This document shows positions 1 to 10,920 of a stretch of DNA of 64,000 nucleotides, piece after piece; the first letter of the stretch is position 1, and every line of letters starts with the position of its first letter. The translations under genes were made by a program, and so were the position numbers. The stretch spans positions 17,727,888-17,791,887 of the forward strand of contig OY986966.1 of the NCBI GenBank assembly GCA_963920575.1. Direction: 5' to 3'. Below the pieces are notes generated by a model, which was not told the DNA's origin, did not search any database, and worked only from the letters and a program-made list of their open reading frames with translations. This DNA is from Narthecium ossifragum (lineage: Eukaryota > Streptophyta > Magnoliopsida > Dioscoreales > Nartheciaceae).

Positions 1-18
1 AACAACAAAACAGCTACA

Positions 19-906
19 CTAGAAGACAGGACAAGATGTACCTCGAGAAGAAAACAACTGCGGAAACTCCTGCCGCATGCGCGCCTCTCGCTCCCAAGTG
101 ATCTCCTCGGTGCCTCTGTGCCTCCACAGTACCTTGACCAAGGGAATCGTCTTGCCCCGCAAGACCTGATCCCTCCGGTCAAGTACCCGAACCGGCTGCT
201 CAACAAAGCTCGCGTCTGCCTCAAGGTCAATGTCATCCACCCTGATGACATGAGACGGGTCTGGGTGATACTTCCTTAGCATCGACACATGGAAAGTCGG
301 GTGCACAGCAGACATGTGCTGAGGAAGATCCAGGCGGTAAGCTACCTCACCGACCCTCTCTAGGATCTCGAACGGCCCGACAAACCTCGGCGTCAACTTA
401 CCACCTCTGCCAAACCTGACGGACCCTCTGTACGGCGATGCTCGCAAGAACACTCGGTCGCCGACTGCAAACTCCAACGGTCGTCGCCTCTGATCTGCAT
501 AACTCTTCTGCCGGCTCTGAGCCGTCAGAAGCCTCTGCCTGATATGCACTAACCTCTCTGACGACCGCCTGACGATGTCTGGACCGGTGAGTGAAGCCTC
601 TCCAACCTCTGTCCAGCACACTGGGAAACGACACGGCCTACCGTACAACGCCTCGAAAGGTGCTACTCCAAGACTGGACTGGTAGCTGTTGTTGTAGGCG
701 AACTCCACCAAGGGAACGTGCTCCTCCCAACTGCCTCCTGCGTCGAGGACACATGCTCTCAGCATGTCCTCCAAGATCTGGATCGTCCGCTCTGACTGCC
801 CGTCTGTCTGCGGATGGAAAGCCGTACTGAAAGTCAGGAGTGTGCCAACTGCCTCCTGAAAGTCTCGCCAGAACTTGCTGGTGAACCTGGGGTCACGGTC
901 TGACAC
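19..906 (-). pseudogene. Integrase core (second half), C-terminal domain and chromodomain of copy A
   Basis: This open stretch of 295 codons encodes the later part of a Ty3/gypsy integrase. It contains the second catalytic aspartate ([12 protein letters not shown]) and, about 35 residues later, the glutamate region ([13 protein letters not shown]). The [19 protein letters not shown] segment belongs to the integrase C-terminal domain. The C-terminal 60 residues ([33 protein letters not shown]) match the degenerate chromodomain of Tekay/Del elements, known in the family for targeting insertion to heterochromatin. It is separated from the first catalytic aspartate (near 1085) by a frameshift around 910-990, so it is a fragment of a polyprotein rather than a gene with its own start. 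Confidence 0.9.
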
Positions 907-1447
907 GATAGAAAACTGGAACTCCGTGTAGTCTGACCACCTCTCTAACGTACAAGCTGCCCAACCTGTCCGTCGAGTTTGACACCCGCATAGGCAGGAA
1001 GTGCGCCGATTTGGTCAATCGATCAACGATGACCCAAATCGCGTCATTCCCCCTAGGAGATCTCGGTAGCCCGGTCACGAAGTCCATCGTGATGTGCTCC
1101 CACTTTCACTCAGCTAGTGGAAGCGGCTGAAGTAACCCCGGAGTCCGCTGGTGCTCTGCCTTGACCTTCTGACAGGTAAGGCAGCGCGATACGAACTCCA
1201 TCACTGCCCTCTTCATCCCGCACCACCAAAACTATCGCCGAAGATCCTGGTACATCTTGGTGCCGCCGGGATGAACTGCAAAGCGAGAGTGGTGGAACTC
1301 TCGCAGGATGTCGTCTCGAAGAACTGGATCTGCTGGAACCGCTACTCTGCCTCGGAACCGTAGGCCTCCTTCTGGCAATACCGTCCAGTCTCCGTCTGCG
1401 CGCCTCTGTGCCCACTGCTGTGCGTAACTCCTCGAGCTCTGGGTCAC
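893..1447 (-). pseudogene. Integrase zinc-binding region and first catalytic aspartate of copy A
   Basis: Reading right to left, [20 protein letters not shown] supplies the histidine half of the H2C2 zinc-binding domain. After a stop, the cysteine half ([16 protein letters not shown]) follows. [20 protein letters not shown] carries the first aspartate of the catalytic triad. Stops interrupt the frame near 1232 and 1088, and the frame shifts before the downstream segment at 19-906. The order zinc finger, D, D, E is that of Ty3/gypsy integrases. Confidence 0.85.
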
Positions 1448-2165
1448 TGTGTTGTGCCTCCAACACTCTGGCTAGAACTGGTGGCATACTATGCACTGCG
1501 TAGAGGAAGCTGCTGGATCCCCGATCCTCAAACTCGAGACCCAACTGGCCCGCCGTCTCTAGAGACTGCCACTGCCACGCTGACAACCCTGCAACTGCTG
1601 CTCTGGTGTCTCTCACCGGTCTACTCAGCGCGTCTGCTACAACGTTTGCCTTATCAGGATGGTAATGCAACTCGAAGTCGTAGTCCTCCAGTAGCTCCAT
1701 CCAGCGTCGCTGCCTCAGGTTGAGGTCACGTTGGGTGAAAACGTGCCTCAAGCTCTTATGGTCCGAGAAGACAGAAAACTTCTCGCCATAGAGGTAGTGA
1801 CGCCAGGTCTTCAGGGCGAAGACCACCGCTGCAAGCTCCAAGTCATGGGTCGGGTAGTTCCTCTCATGGTTCTTCAGCTGGCGAGAACCATAGGAAACTA
1901 CGTGGCCCTCCTGCATGAGGATACACCCCAAACCCTCTCCACTGGCGTCACAGTAGACACTGTAACCAACGCCTCGCTCGGGGACGATCAGCACCGGTGC
2001 CCTCGCTCACAAGCATCATCCCACACGAACGGGACGGCCTTCTGTGTCAGTCTGGTCAACGGTCCGGCAACTCTGGAGAAGTCCCGCACGAACCGCCTGT
2101 AGTAACCCGCCAGGCCTAAGAAGCTACGGACCTCGAACACTGTCCTCGGTCTCTGCCACTGTACC
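1390..2165 (-). pseudogene. RT C-terminus and RNase H of copy A
   Basis: The right part (about 2040-2165) continues RT after the inserted solo LTR ([16 protein letters not shown] is readable). A short deletion near 2000-2035 then shifts the frame. RNase H follows in the new frame: [16 protein letters not shown] with the first catalytic aspartate, [20 protein letters not shown] with the glutamate, [12 protein letters not shown] with the next aspartate, and [11 protein letters not shown] at the end. A further frameshift near 1400-1450 leads into the integrase. The deletion plus frameshifts mean no functional product. Confidence 0.88.
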
Positions 2166-4923
2166 TGTCACGCCCCGACCCAGAAAACCCATCCAGGCCG
2201 GGACGTGAGGGTCCTAAACTCTACAATCAAACGGCGAAAGCCTCCCATGTAAACATCACTTTTAAACCTGGTGCATGATTAAAATATTCACAAATAGTAT
2301 AAACTATCCTATCATCAAATCATAATACAAATTAACTACTACAATACTCAATTAACTTTAAAAAAATACAATAATGATTCAAATCCTCTGAGTACAGCAA
2401 TCTCTGATCAATTTACATCAAATTAGAATACAAATACATTTCTCCTTCAGATTACAATTTATACATTTAAAGATGTACATCAATTGAATAAAATAAACTG
2501 ATGATATCCTCGATCTCACGCACCACCAAGGGGAGTACCGCCTCCAACACCGCAACCACCTGAAAAAGGGAAAGGACTGCATCGACCTGCATCGCCGATG
2601 CAGCCCAGGTAGGAGTGAGCAACAAAACTTGCTTAGTAGAGTTCTACGCTATTCTACGTCGCACAGAAAGGAAGAGAACACAACAGTGTCGCTTCCCGCC
2701 TGAGTCTAAGGTATGTCTCGGGGCCCATAACCCATCGATGTCCCAAGGGCACCTGTCATGAACCTCTCTCTTGAACATGTTACCAAGATCACCCTAAGCA
2801 CTAACAGGGGAACAGTACCATGCAGGATCACCCTTACCCAGCAGGGATACCACTGCCTGGGGACCACGTCGGGAACGCATCGATTACATCCTTAGCACAC
2901 AGTCGAGGAGAGCGACACGACCTCTAAACCTCAAGCAATATAATATTCAGTCCGACTACTTAAAAATCCTCGAATGATATCAAACATGATCATTGATGAC
3001 AATCACGTCCTAATCCTGGACTACCCCAAACCCCGGCCCTAGGGCTAGATCCGGGTTACCCGAGAACCCCGGATCGACGATCGAAACCATCGTCTACCAC
3101 CTAGCCTAATGCTTCTAATGCAATCAAGATGCATGCAATGCTCAGGCACAGGAATACAGGAATAGTAGCATGCAACAATATGCCAATACAACATACACGG
3201 GTTAGGCGAAGCATCAAGCTTGCCGGAGGGTAAACATAGCAAGGGTTCAAGCAATAAGGATCTATCTAGCAAAGCTAGAATAGCAAGTATCCAACAGATC
3301 AAAATCCGGCATTACAACGGCGTCCACAGCCGTCAACCGCAATTTCTACAACGGGGGTACAGCCCCGGCCACACAGATAATAATCAAACACATTTGCAAT
3401 ACACATCAACTAGGGCACACCATCGGCCCGCTTATCAATCTAAACATCCCAAGGGCATAACTCCCTTGGTTCAACCATGAGCCCCACACGGGCTTAAACA
3501 TGCATATAATACGTAATTATAATTTACATCTAAAGCAATGGCATGTTCTATAGATTGAAAGTTAATTAGGTAATTATCCGCCAAAAGAACAACAATTCGA
3601 GCATACTAATCCTACAGATCACTAGGAATGCTAAATCCATGAATCCTGAAGCACCAAACCCGATAAAACATCAAAGATCCATTAAAAAGCCAAATCTCGG
3701 ATTGCTACAGTAAACCACATTTAGCGAAGATGAAATCTTCGCAAATCGACGTCCAAACGACGTTAAACCTCAACTCAAACTTAATCAGATATTGATTAAT
3801 ATATTGGGAGCATGGTGACCAAGAATTAGATCTAATGGAAGTCTAATTTCCACATATTAGACTAATCAATTTCTCAATCTCTGTTTCGCAGCAGTTTAGG
3901 AAACAATTCATCAAAAATCGTAGGAAATTCCAAAAATCATGAAATCAGCGGCAATCGAAAGATAACTCGATGATCTACAACTTTCATCTTGAAAGTTTCA
4001 CGAGATCATGCATGAATGAGCCGGGATCTGGGCTCGAACAGCTCAGCTCACAGAAAAACAGGGGTTTGATGAAATCCGGGAAATCCTTGCATAAATCCGG
4101 ATAAAAACCATGATCAAATCCTACCAAGCTCTAATCAGTTGCTAAACAAGTCTATAAGCATCATATTACACAAATAAAACCATAGATCTAACAACCAAAC
4201 CCTAGATCTAACATATCTTAGGGATCAAGGTAGAAACCCTACCTCAAACGCAAATCCAAGCTTCAATCCGCCGTGATCCACCATCCCCCGTCGTCGCCGT
4301 CGTCTCCAGCTCGCCGGAAAGCCGCCGAACGCCTCCCACAGCCGCAGCCATCGTCGGAGAAGGGAGAGGGCTGCCGCCGGAGAGAGAGAGGAGAGGGAGG
4401 AGGAGGAGGAGGGGACCTCGCCACCGCCTCCAAGCCGCCGGGGAAGTGACGGGATCGCCGAGGGAGAGAGGGAAGGTAGCCACGGGAGAGAGAAGGAAAA
4501 GAAGAAGGAGGCTTGGGCACGGGAAAGCAGGGAAGGAAGAGAAGGAAAAGAAAAACAAAGGAAAAGAAAAGGAAAAGAAAGAGAGAAGGAAAGAGAGAGA
4601 AAGTAAATAGGAGAGAGAAAAGAGGGTTAAGCCACTTAAGTGGCTTAGCCGGTTCAGACGAACCAACTGATCGGACTGAATCCGATCAGGCTCCAAGTTA
4701 CGATCTCTATTGGATCTACTCAATCACGTACATCAATCAAGGCTGTGTGTGCACTACGCGGGTGTGAAACTGACCGCAAAGACGCAATTTACCGAATTGC
4801 CCTTGGGGTCCAGAAATCGCGATGCGATCAACCGATCGCAACCCAAGACCAACCGGGCCAAACCACAAAACCAGACCCCCGACCTACCGCGGTCGGACCG
4901 GGTTGGAGGAACGGGTCCTCACA
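2166..4923 (-). mobile_element. Solo LTR (Tekay-like, family 2) inserted in RT of copy A
   Basis: The insertion begins TGTCACGCCCCGACCC and ends GGGTCCTCACA on the plus strand, so in element orientation it starts TGTGAGGACC and ends GTGACA. It is flanked by gtacc (2161-2165) and atacc (4924-4928), a 5-bp target duplication with one substitution. Removing it and one duplication restores the RT reading frame of the host element. No internal retroelement genes are present, so this is a solo LTR left by LTR-LTR recombination. It shares start, end and internal blocks with the LTR at 49950-59631. Its right third (about 4380-4620) is GA-rich, which creates meaningless open frames on both strands. 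Confidence 0.92.
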
Positions 4924-6390
4924 ATACCACTGCCTTGACCTTGGCGGGGTCGACTGAGATCCCTGCTGCCGACACCACGTGTCCAAGGAATCCCACATGT
5001 GCAAGCCAGAACTCGCACTTGGAAGCCTTGGCATAAAGCCGATGCTCCCTAAGTAGCTGCAACACTGTCGCCAAGTATCGCTCGTGCTCCGCCTCTGACC
5101 GGGAGTAGATAAGGATGTCGTCGACGAACACCACCACGAACTCGTCTAGGAAAGGCCGGAAGATCCTCTACATGAGATCCATGAACGCTGCTGGTGCGTT
5201 CGTCAGCCCAAACAGCATCACCACGAACTCGTACAGGCCGTACCGAGTCCGAAAAGCCGTCTTCGGGATGTCGCAATCCCGAACCCTCAACTGGTGGTAG
5301 CCGGTGCGGCGGTCGATCTTCGAGAACACTGAAGATCCTCGTAGCTGGTCGTCGATCCTCGGCACCGAATACCGGTTCTTCACCGTCACCCTGTTGAACC
5401 GCCTGTAGTCTATGCAAAGCCGAAGGGTACCATCCTTCTTCTTTGCGAACAACACTGGCGCCCTCCAGGGAGACATGCTGGGACGGATGAAGCCTCTGCT
5501 GGTAAGCTCGTCTAGGTGAGTCTTCAACTCACTCTGCTTTGCTGGTGCCATCCTGAAAGCTGGGAGAGAGATCGGTGTGGTACCTGGTACTAGGTCGATC
5601 TCAAAATCGACCTCTCTGGGCAGTGGAAGCCCTGGTAACACCTCGGGAAACACGTCGGTGTAGTCGCACACGATCCTGGGAAAACTGCTCTGCTGCACTC
5701 CCTCAAAACCGAACAGGGACAGACTGGCCAACAAGGCTGAGAGCTCGCTGCCACGTCTACCCACACCACAAGCAAAGGAATCGGCTGAGAACCGATCCCC
5801 CAACAACACAAACTGTGTCCCATCGGGTGTCCAAGCGACCACCCTCCGGTGACCACAGTCGATGACAGCTCGGTATGCTGCTAACCAGTCCATACCGAGT
5901 ATCACATCGAAGCCTGTCATGTCTAGCACCCGCAGGTCTAGATAGACACGGAGGCCTCCAACCTCCAAGGAACAAGATCGGCAGACCCGGTCTACCCTGA
6001 CTATGCCGCCGATCGGTGAGTCTACAGACTGTGCCACCTCTAGCCAACTCGTCTCTAATCCTAACGATGCCACACACATGCTAGCAATATAGGAATGAGA
6101 TGCCTCATAGTCTATCAGCACATCTACTAAAAAACTAGAAAGCTGAAAGATATCTCTGAGGACGGATGGCCCTGCCGCTGCCTGCTGGTACTGCTGCGGC
6201 TGCTGGTACGGCTGGTAAAGCTGAACGGTGTCCGGGTGCTCACGCACCGGAAGAGCAAACACACGCCCTCGTTGGCCGCCTCCACCCCTGGAGCGGCCCG
6301 GTCCAGCCCCTGACCCACGACCAGAACCGCTCCCTTGCCAGGCACCGTACCCCCCGCCTCTACTGCCCTGCGGCATAGCGCTTCGCGCCC
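4924..6390 (-). pseudogene. Protease and reverse transcriptase of copy A
   Basis: The protease lies near 6060-6120. Its active-site triplet is damaged: the catalytic aspartate remains, but the following serine and glycine are replaced ([11 protein letters not shown]). RT follows with [17 protein letters not shown] upstream, then [49 protein letters not shown] and the catalytic box [13 protein letters not shown]. Its usual tyrosine is replaced by valine at the first box position, with both aspartates kept. A TAG stop at 5168-5170 interrupts RT just before the catalytic box, and the solo LTR at 2166-4923 separates the thumb. Frame is continuous with gag. Confidence 0.9.
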
Positions 6391-7453
6391 CCCGCATGGG
6401 ACAGTCCTGGCGGAAGTGTCCCCGCTGCCCGCACTGGAAACAAGTGGTTGGCGCGCCACCAGGCTGCTGACCCTGGCCTCCCCCTGATGGAGCCTGCCCA
6501 GACGGCTCCGCCGTCAGGAGAAACTGGCCTGGCGGACTAGGCAACTGTGCCTGGAACTGCTGCGGGCGCTGCGACCGCTGCTGAAAGCGTCGCTGATGCC
6601 GCTAGTGCCCTCCGCCAAATCCCCCTCTGAACTAGGGCCTCTGCTGCTGCGAGCTGGTAGAGACTGCCGGTGGAACTGCCCGGCGTCTCTCGTCCTGCGA
6701 CTGCGCCTCCACAACTAAGGCGCAGTTCAGAACTGCTGAGTGCGCTTGGAAGCGGTGGGAACACGTCTGGCGCCTGATCTCTGGACGAAGACCCCACTCA
6801 AAGTATCGTGCCCTGGCCACTGGATCTGCTGCCACTGCCCCCGCGAAACGGACCAAGTGCGTGAACTGGGTGTTGTACTGCTACACCGTGCGAGTACCCT
6901 GCAAGAGGGACTGGTACTCGCGAGACAAGGCGTCACGCGTACTCTCCGGGAAGTACGCGTCCAAGAACAACGCCCTGAACTCCTCCCACGTCGGCTCGTC
7001 TCCGCCACTGGTGTGCTGGGCAGTGCACCACCAGTCAAGGGCGTCACCATCAAGCTGGAACGCTGCGAGGGTGACCCGGATCCGGTCATCCCCGACGAAG
7101 AGAGCGTCAAGAACGCGCGTGACTCCTCGGAGCCAGCCGTCTGCCGTGGTCGGATCTCCAGTCTCACCACTGAACCTCGGCGGGTTCAGCCGCTGGAAGT
7201 CCATCATGACCGCTGCCGCGGCCCGCCCGTCGACCGGAGCGAGGACCCCCTCCTCAGTGAGAGGGGCCTCCTCCCGTGCGACCGCAACCGTCGCCAGTGA
7301 TGGCTCAGTCCGTCGAGCTCTGACCGCCCTGACAGGTGCTACCCTGTCTGGTTGAGCGGGCCAACCATGTCGTGCCCCACCTCGACCAACAACCGAAGGT
7401 CGGTCTCGAGCTCCCGCCATCTGCACAATCACCAACGACAAACGAGCGTTCAC
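6391..7453 (-). pseudogene. Gag of copy A with CCHC zinc knuckle
   Basis: The first 190 codons (7453 to 6881) encode a retrotransposon capsid-type domain: FQRLNPPRFSGETGDPTTAD, LDWWCTAQHTSG and WEEFRALFLDAYFPE are typical retrotrans_gag positions. In-frame TAG stops occur at 6881-6883, 6632-6634 and 6602-6604, all in the same frame as the downstream protease-RT, so the original gag-pol was one polyprotein. A CCHC knuckle ([14 protein letters not shown]) lies at about 6401-6442, followed by a Gly/Arg-rich stretch. The RNA-binding and capsid roles are family knowledge; the stops are seen directly. Confidence 0.88.
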
Positions 7454-7607
7454 TCGTCAGAAACCCAAGACAAAGCAGCACAACATAAAGCGGAAAAGCA
7501 TAACACATCAAAAGGAGCATGCACGGATGTTCTAGACATAGAACTAACCCATTCCACGCTCAATCTCAACCGAATCCTGATCCTAAGCCATGGGATCTAC
7601 AACCTAT

Positions 7608-7619
7608 GCTCTGATACCA
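7608..7619 (-). other. Primer binding site (initiator tRNA-Met type)
   Basis: On the minus strand this reads TGGTATCAGAGC, the standard plant LTR-retrotransposon complement to the 3' end of initiator tRNA-Met. It is three bases from the LTR edge at 7623, the expected spacing, and fixes the element's orientation as minus. Confidence 0.92.
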
Positions 7620-7622
7620 AGC

Positions 7623-10046
7623 TGTCGCGCCCCGACCCGCGAAAGCCCAACCGGGCCGGGCGACGCGAACCGAAACCTAACAAACCGCGGAAAATAATGG
7701 CGAGGGTTCCCTCTAACCTATTGGTCTCCCTAACAGTTCACCAAAAGCACCCCCCAATTAAAAGATAATAATTTAATGAAACCTCGAACCACAGATTTAA
7801 GAACTCAAAAAGATTTAATATACATATCCTCGGAGAGGGGGGAGTTCAAATACAACATTACTCCCGTAGGAGACTATCTAACATAGGATAAAAACTATAA
7901 AGGATCACCACCTCTCAGACTCCGCCTGGCGCCGCCGCACCGCCAACCAACTGCCCGATAGGGCCTCCGGAAGAAGAACTGACGCCTGCACCTACAAAAC
8001 GCAGCCCGGGTAGGAGTGAGCACTAAGTTCAGTAGGGATCTATACTACGACACACAGAAGGAAGAGGGAAACGCAATAGTATCGCCCTCAAGTAGGATCT
8101 GGGTGTATACATGGGTCCCATAACCCCACCGCGTGTCCCTGGTGCCCAGGAGCAGCACACAGTAAGCTCAACAAACATTGCTGACTCATATGCAGGAACC
8201 CGACACTGCAGGCGGGAAATGGCACCGCTGAGGGGGCCTCTCCACCACTCAAGAGTCAACACAGTGGAACACCGGCTACACCTCGGCATCCGACTCGAGG
8301 CCGACACGACCTCTACAATCATCAAGCAACCAGTGTACCAGTCATCTAAGCCTATCATCGAATCGACTGGACACCACAATTCAAACCGAGTCCAAACTAC
8401 CCAACCCAGGTCCTAGGGCTAAGTCCGAGCTTCCAGCCTCGGGACGGCGACCCACAGATCACCCACGCCCTAACCAATGCAACTAATGCACAACAGGGAA
8501 ATGCATGCTATGAACATACACAGATAAGAAGCAAAGCATGCAACAGTATGACAGGGCATCATATAAGTCTACTGGATCGCTGCAGCGGTACTACCAACCG
8601 CTGCCAGCCGATCCGATGCGGGTCCCGGCATTACGACGGTACCGCGACCGTCAACCGCGAACTCCTGCAACGGGAAGCAACCCCAAAAACCGCTGAATGA
8701 ACAGTAAACAATATAATATTATATCCCGAAATATAATATTATATTCAAACACACAAAACCTCTACTTAGGGGTTAATTGATCCCGTCGATCCGACATCCA
8801 AACGACGTCGGATTCAAGATCCAACTTACCCATCAGTAGTTGTATATATCAGAATCAACATATCAAAAATTTATAATCATCCAACGGTTGGATTAAAGGG
8901 AAAACACTAATCAAAATCGCTAATCAAACTAACTTACCAATTAATTGCTGCAACGCAGCCCTCCAGCAAACAATTCATAACAAATCGTAGAAAAATTGGA
9001 CAAATATGAAATAAGTTGGGTTGGAGAGTAGATTCAAAGATCTACAGCTCTTATGTTCATCACAACCCAAGATCACGTACACGCCGGCCGGAAAACTCGC
9101 CGTAAGCCGGCTGTTCTTCAAGAACAGCAGAAAACCGGAAATCCGAGATTAATCATGCATAAAACCTACTCAAATCTCAACCAAATATCATGAAACTTAT
9201 ATCAGTAATTCTACTAAGCATGAGAAATCTAACAACACCAAGATCAACAACATCCAACGGTTAGATCTAGAGAAAACTCGAAAACAACATCAGTAGGCAT
9301 AAACCTACCTAACAGCGCTTTCCTCGGCTGATTCCCCGCGAGTTGATCACCAACAAGGTTCCAAACCACTTCAAGGATCTTCCTCTTGTTGTCACGGATC
9401 CAACGAGCCTTAGAACACCCAAAATGATTGTCGGAGGAGGGAGAACGGAGGAGATGAAGCTCGCTGCCGGAAACAGGGGAAGGAAGCAGAGCTTTCGGGA
9501 GAAGGAAGAAGAAGGAAGAAGAAAGGAGGAGAAGGAGGAGGAGAAGAGGAAGAAAAGGAGGGAAAAGGGGAAGGGGAAAGCCGGGGAATGGGGGGAAAAG
9601 AGAAAGAAGGGGAGGGAAAGTCCTCCCCCTCTGACAGGAGAGAGCGACGGCCAACGGCGGCCGTCCTCGCGAAGCAGAAAAGCCACCGACGCGAGACCGA
9701 TCGGTCGCTCCAAGGAGCGATCGATCGCTCGCGCCCCGGATCGATCCCAACACCAAGTCGAATCGATCCGAGCGGGTCAAACCCACCGACTCGCTCACGA
9801 GTCCGATCGATCGTTCCAAGGAGCGATCGATCGCTCAAGGGTCGTCAGCTGCCCAAAGGCAAGCTTCCGCGCGTCCGAGCTGGGATCTTACGTTCCCGGG
9901 TCTACCTAGCCATTCTAAACAAGCATTAACACAAACAAGGCCAGTGTGTGCACACGCGGGTGTGAAATAAACCAACAAGGCGCAATTTACCAAATTGCCC
10001 TTACGGTCTACAACGAGCCACATGGGTAGAGGGACAAGTCTTCACA
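7623..10046 (-). repeat. 5' LTR of Tekay copy A
   Basis: The LTR is 2424 bp, bounded by TGTCGCGCC at the left and CTTCACA at the right on the plus strand (TGTGAAG to GCGACA in element sense). It is homologous to the LTR at 61150-63377. Open frames at 9244-9929 arise from its GA-rich part (9440-9620) and are not genes. The segment 9690-9842 holds clustered ATCGAT palindromes. A block near 9946-10005 (TGTGTGCACACGCGGGTG, then AATTTACCAAATTGCCCTT) recurs near the right edge of every Tekay-like LTR in this window and is at the start of U3 in element sense. Confidence 0.9.
9690..9842. repeat. ATCGAT palindrome cluster in LTR of copy A
   Basis: Perfect 16-bp palindromes GAGCGATCGATCGCTC lie at 9715-9730 and 9821-9836. 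Each is preceded by a related half-site (near 9697 and 9802), so that arms such as CGATCGATCGTTCC and GGAGCGATCGATCG flank a two-base loop with one mismatch. Further ATCGAT copies lie between. No function is known to me. Confidence 0.85.
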
Positions 10047-10159
10047 TAACCACTCGGGTGGCCCTGAAGGGCCGATTAACTTTCATACTAAAATTTACAT
10101 ATAGCGTATTGAATGATGCATATGCACTGCAGATATCAAAATCTTCAACTTAAAATAAT

Positions 10160-10510
10160 ACTCCATGTATATAAAATATCATATAAACAATAAAACAAAA
10201 TTTTAGTATATATACTTCAGGTATATAAAATATTTGTACTTCTGGTACAAAAATCTCAATGTGTACTCCATGCATCATGGCAATGTGTACTTCAGATACA
10301 AAAATAATTTTGCACTTCAGCTACAAACTTGTGTGCTTCATGCACTCACAATAGTCACTTGTGCTCCATGCACTAAAGCTGTGTGCTTCAGGTACTCTCT
10401 CAATTTGTACTTTGGGTATAATTATTTTACTATGTGTGCTTCAGGCATCACAATGGTATGTCTTTCATATATTGTTTTTATTTCAGGTACAAGTATGTGC
10501 TTCAAACACT
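10160..10510. repeat. Array of degenerate GTGCTTCAGGTAC-like motifs
   Basis: About thirteen copies of a short degenerate motif (consensus near GTRCTYCAKGYAC) lie every 20-30 bp, for example at 10214, 10237, 10288, 10334, 10360, 10383, 10436 and 10497. All are in the same orientation with AT-rich spacers. The short open frames across it are by-products. It sits just right of the copy A LTR and upstream of the pararetrovirus remnant, but nothing ties it firmly to either. Confidence 0.7.
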
Positions 10511-10920
10511 ATATAACCTAGGTTAGAATAAAAATATATAGCATAATTACAAAGTAATAGTCAGTAAGATATACCTAACTGATTCTCCCCTTTTCCTCTA
10601 CGTGGTAGAGTCTCGTGCTGATAACGTGTTATAAATGTGTTAAGAGCAACACACTTAATATATCAAAGAACTTGAGAGAGAGAGATAGAAGCAAAGAACA
10701 AGAAGAACTTGAAAGTTCCGACACATGTCTATCATACCATCATCACCGAATGCTTATTTGTAGGAAAATGCATTTACATATGGACAAAGTTAATCATCAC
10801 ATGGGTGAAAAACTTTTCTACCCACAATAACTCTATGTTGGTGCTTAGGATGCATATGGTCATCCAATTCAAAAGTATGCTGCCATTATTTGATTGGGTT
10901 CACACCTTATAACAAAATCT

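Larger units (their letters stand above)
1..10046 (-). mobile_element. Tekay/Del-type Ty3/gypsy LTR retrotransposon, copy A (left end outside window)
   Basis: A chromovirus-type retrotransposon on the minus strand. From right to left the sequence shows a 5' LTR (7623-10046), a primer binding site (7608-7619), gag with a zinc knuckle, protease, reverse transcriptase, RNase H, integrase and a C-terminal chromodomain. Its 3' LTR lies left of position 1: the same internal stretch in copy B (from about 63436) sits roughly 60 bp from the LTR edge, so the missing LTR should begin about that far outside the window. Gag through RT stays in one frame broken by in-frame stops; a deletion and frameshifts follow in RNase H and integrase, so the copy is dead. 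A solo LTR of another family (2166-4923) splits RT. The right flank after the LTR is taacc; its partner duplication cannot be seen. Confidence 0.93.

Noticed and set aside
4244..4767. Overlapping open frames on both strands in a GA-rich stretch
   Set aside because: They lie in the solo LTR and reflect purine/pyrimidine bias; the same happens in the homologous stretch at 58923-59334 and in the unrelated GA-rich stretch at 9244-9929.
10600..10640. Possible primer-binding-like sequence upstream of the pararetrovirus remnant
   Set aside because: The match to the initiator tRNA-Met complement is too degenerate to support.
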